Below are positions 5,696-6,678 of a stretch of 6,678 nt of DNA, piece after piece. Each line of letters opens with the position of its first letter. Positions within the stretch are counted from its first letter, which is position 1. Origin of the DNA: Desulfobacteraceae bacterium. GTDB taxonomy: Bacteria; Desulfobacterota; Desulfobacteria; Desulfobacterales; Desulfatirhabdiaceae. The notes under the pieces are model-generated. The model worked only from the letters and a program-made list of their open reading frames with translations. It was not told where the DNA came from and did not search any database. A program made the position numbers and the translations under genes. Location of the stretch: assembly GCA_027325475.1 (NCBI GenBank), contig DAIEFO010000125.1:1-6678 (forward strand), written 5' to 3'.

Positions 5696-5997
5696 CAATA
5701 TCGACAGATACGACAATGCCTTATGGGTTGAACATGAACATGATCCAGTCCAGTTCCCGCAGCAGCAAGGCTTCCAAGCTGAATGACTCCTGCAGGAACC
5801 TGGAAGCCCTGTTCATTCAGAACATGTTGAAAGAAATGCGGGCCACCATTCCTAAAAGTGGTTTGCTGAGTGGCGGGAACGCCGAATCCCTGTTCACCTC
5901 CATGCTCGATGCCGAAATGGCGAAATCGCTGTCTGCGGCAGGTGGTATAGGATTGTCATCCGTCATCGAAAATCAACTGGATGCCCTGAAAAAATAG
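5692..5997 (+). CDS. flgJ: Short FlgJ-type rod-binding (rod cap) protein
   Basis: The 101-residue product matches only the N-terminal rod-binding domain of FlgJ, which caps the growing rod. The conserved part runs from about residue 30: LNDSCRNLEALFIQNMLKEM, then the Gly/Ser loop, then SLFTSMLDAEMAKSLSAAGG and the closing IGLSSVIENQL (to residue 96). The muramidase domain of enterobacterial FlgJ is absent and does not follow downstream, as is common outside the gamma/beta proteobacteria. A separate hydrolase must then open the peptidoglycan. The start at 5692 has only a weak AAGAG (5677-5681), but it overlaps the stop of the upstream small ORF as ATGA. The frame is also open upstream to a GTG at 5569, but that stretch is repeat sequence, not FlgJ. 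The gene is bracketed by inverted repeat ends at 5531-5556 and 6016-6043. Confidence 0.9.
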   Translation: MTISTDTTMPYGLNMNMIQSSSRSSKASKLNDSCRNLEALFIQNMLKEMRATIPKSGLLSGGNAESLFTSMLDAEMAKSLSAAGGIGLSSVIENQLDALKK

Positions 5998-6015
5998 TGA
6001 CTGTCACAGATAACC

Positions 6016-6043
6016 GGACTTTTTACGAAGCCGTCATTTTCAG
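6016..6043 (-). repeat. Solo inverted copy of the palindromic element's end
   Basis: Read on the minus strand this is CTGAAAATGACGGCTTCGTA followed by AAAAGTCC. It matches 5531-5556 apart from two substitutions and a two-base indel, and its core TTTTACGAAGCCGTC (6021-6035) is identical to the right end of the element at 5646-5660. No partner arm follows, so it is either a decayed element or the outer end of a larger structure enclosing flgJ. It lies 18 nt after the flgJ stop and 13 nt before the sigma-28-like promoter. Confidence 0.8.
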
Positions 6044-6056
6044 AAAAAAATAATAC

Positions 6057-6084
6057 TAAAGTTGCAGGACAAAAAGGCGGATAT
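6057..6084 (+). promoter_or_regulatory. Candidate sigma-28 (FliA) promoter for flgM
   Basis: TAAAGTTG (6057-6064), a 12-nt spacer, then GCGGATAT (6077-6084) resembles the FliA consensus TAAAGTTT-N11-GCCGATAA. The -35 matches 7 of 8 and the -10 matches 6 of 8, with a spacer one base longer than canonical. It lies about 40 nt before the flgM start. In enteric bacteria flgM has its own class 3 sigma-28 promoter in addition to operon read-through, and the same logic fits here. Confidence 0.55.
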
Positions 6085-6125
6085 ATCATCCAGGATAACC
6101 ACCAATATCATATGGAGGACTGGAT

Positions 6126-6437
6126 GTGGTAAACATCATTGACAGAAACAGCATTGCGGGAATAACGGCCGGTGTGACTCCGTCGTCAAAACTCCGGGGC
6201 AAACGTTCTGCATCTGCAAATACTTCCAGCACTGGTTCCGCTGAAGATCGGGTACTGCTGTCCCCCATGGCCAGAGATATTCAGTCGGCGATGAATCAGT
6301 TTCAGGAACTTGACCATGTCCGTGACGATAAAGTGACACAGATCAAGCAGCAGATCGCAGACGGCTCTTATCAGATCGACACAGAGAAAATCGCCCGTAA
6401 TATTGTGAACGAGTCGCTTTTTAATGAGCTGCTGTAG
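6126..6437 (+). CDS. flgM: Anti-sigma-28 factor FlgM
   Basis: FlgM binds FliA (sigma-28) in the cytoplasm until the hook-basal body is finished, then is exported by the flagellar secretion system, releasing late gene expression. The product has 103 residues, near the family's usual length. The N-terminal half is polar, Ser/Thr-rich and probably unfolded. The C-terminal sigma-binding half (42-103) begins RVLLSPMARDIQSAM and holds the family block KVTQIKQQIADGSYQID followed by TEKIARNIV (about 69-94). The start is a GTG at 6126 with GGAGG (6114-6118) 7 nt upstream; no in-frame ATG exists before the conserved region. An out-of-frame ATG TGG TAA (6124-6132) overlaps this start. A sigma-28-like promoter just upstream suggests feedback control. 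Confidence 0.93.
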   Translation: MVNIIDRNSIAGITAGVTPSSKLRGKRSASANTSSTGSAEDRVLLSPMARDIQSAMNQFQELDHVRDDKVTQIKQQIADGSYQIDTEKIARNIVNESLFNELL

Positions 6438-6441
6438 GCGC

Positions 6442-6467
6442 GTGGCATGTTTATTGATTCATGCCGC
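6442..6467 (+). promoter_or_regulatory. Hairpin overlapping a weak sigma-54-like site before flgN
   Basis: GTGGCATG (6442-6449) and CATGCCGC (6460-6467) form an 8-bp stem with one T-G pair and a 10-nt loop. No clean U-tract follows, so terminator activity would be weak. The same bases read TGGCATG-TTTA-TTGAT, close to the sigma-54 consensus TGGCACG-N4-TTGCW, but the invariant GC at -13/-12 is GA. It could be a decayed promoter for flgN and following hook genes, a partial terminator, or neither. Confidence 0.3.
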
Positions 6468-6515
6468 TTCTTTGCGATTATAACCCGGATTTATTGAATT
6501 TATGAGGTAATACAT

Positions 6516-6678
6516 ATGGAAAACATGCTGAAGGAACTCATCACCGTACTGGAAGAACTGGCAAAGCTTTACCGGAGGTTACTGGATATACTGCACGAAG
6601 AAAAAAAAGCGCTCATCCGTGCACGCGTCCTTGAGGTTAATGCAGTCCGCCTGGAAAAAGATGCTGTGCTGTCCCGCA
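6516..6678 (+). CDS. flgN: Flagellar export chaperone FlgN (5' part only)
   Basis: FlgN is the cytoplasmic chaperone that delivers the hook-junction proteins FlgK and FlgL to the export gate. The window holds the first 54 codons; the gene runs off the right edge. The visible part begins MENMLKELITVLEELAKLYR and continues with LLDILHEEKKALIRARVLEV, then a lysine-containing KDAVL segment. This is the long amphipathic helix pattern of the FlgN family (LL-x-EE near the N-terminus, then Ex-x-AL and a conserved Lys-Glu rich turn). The start has GAGGT (6504-6508) at 7 nt. Its position after flgM is the classic flgM-flgN pair, and flgK and flgL probably follow. An 8-A run (6601-6608) occurs in the coding sequence. 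Confidence 0.82.
   Translation, partial: MENMLKELITVLEELAKLYRRLLDILHEEKKALIRARVLEVNAVRLEKDAVLSR

Overview
The window is a flagellar basal-body operon read left to right on the + strand. It encodes, in order, a small membrane protein, the rod proteins FlgF and FlgG, the P-ring chaperone FlgA, the L-ring lipoprotein FlgH, the P-ring protein FlgI, a short single-domain FlgJ, the anti-sigma-28 factor FlgM, and the start of the FlgK/FlgL chaperone FlgN. The gene order, a FlgJ lacking the muramidase domain, a GG-N10-GC (sigma-54 type) promoter in front of the operon and a base composition near 50% GC suggest a motile Gram-negative of the Desulfobacterota (Desulfobacterales-like). That placement is inference; no marker gene is present.

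Positions 1-304 hold no convincing gene. They carry an excellent sigma-54 promoter match (190-205), a degenerate direct repeat upstream that could be an activator site, a 13-bp palindrome at the predicted transcript start, and a small hairpin before the first ribosome binding site. Positions 305-5526 are tightly packed export, rod and ring genes. They are interrupted only by short spacers and by one 111-nt spacer (flgA-flgH) containing a long inverted repeat whose left arm includes the flgA stop codon.

The most unusual part is 5527-6125. A 124-bp nested palindromic element (5537-5660), with ends resembling dispersed repeats, lies between flgI and flgJ. It is open throughout in one frame, giving a 55-codon ORF that starts 1 nt after the flgI stop and ends in an ATGA overlap with the flgJ start. 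A third, inverted copy of the element's end lies just after flgJ (6016-6043), so flgJ is bracketed by inverted repeats. Right after it is a sigma-28-like promoter (6057-6084) positioned to drive flgM.

Together the genes suggest the usual hierarchy. Sigma-54 would drive rod, ring and hook-basal-body genes; completion of the structure would allow FlgM export; and a sigma-28 promoter would top up flgM and possibly flgN and what follows. A 9-G tract inside flgI, where loss of one G gives an immediate stop, is a possible switch or slippage site.
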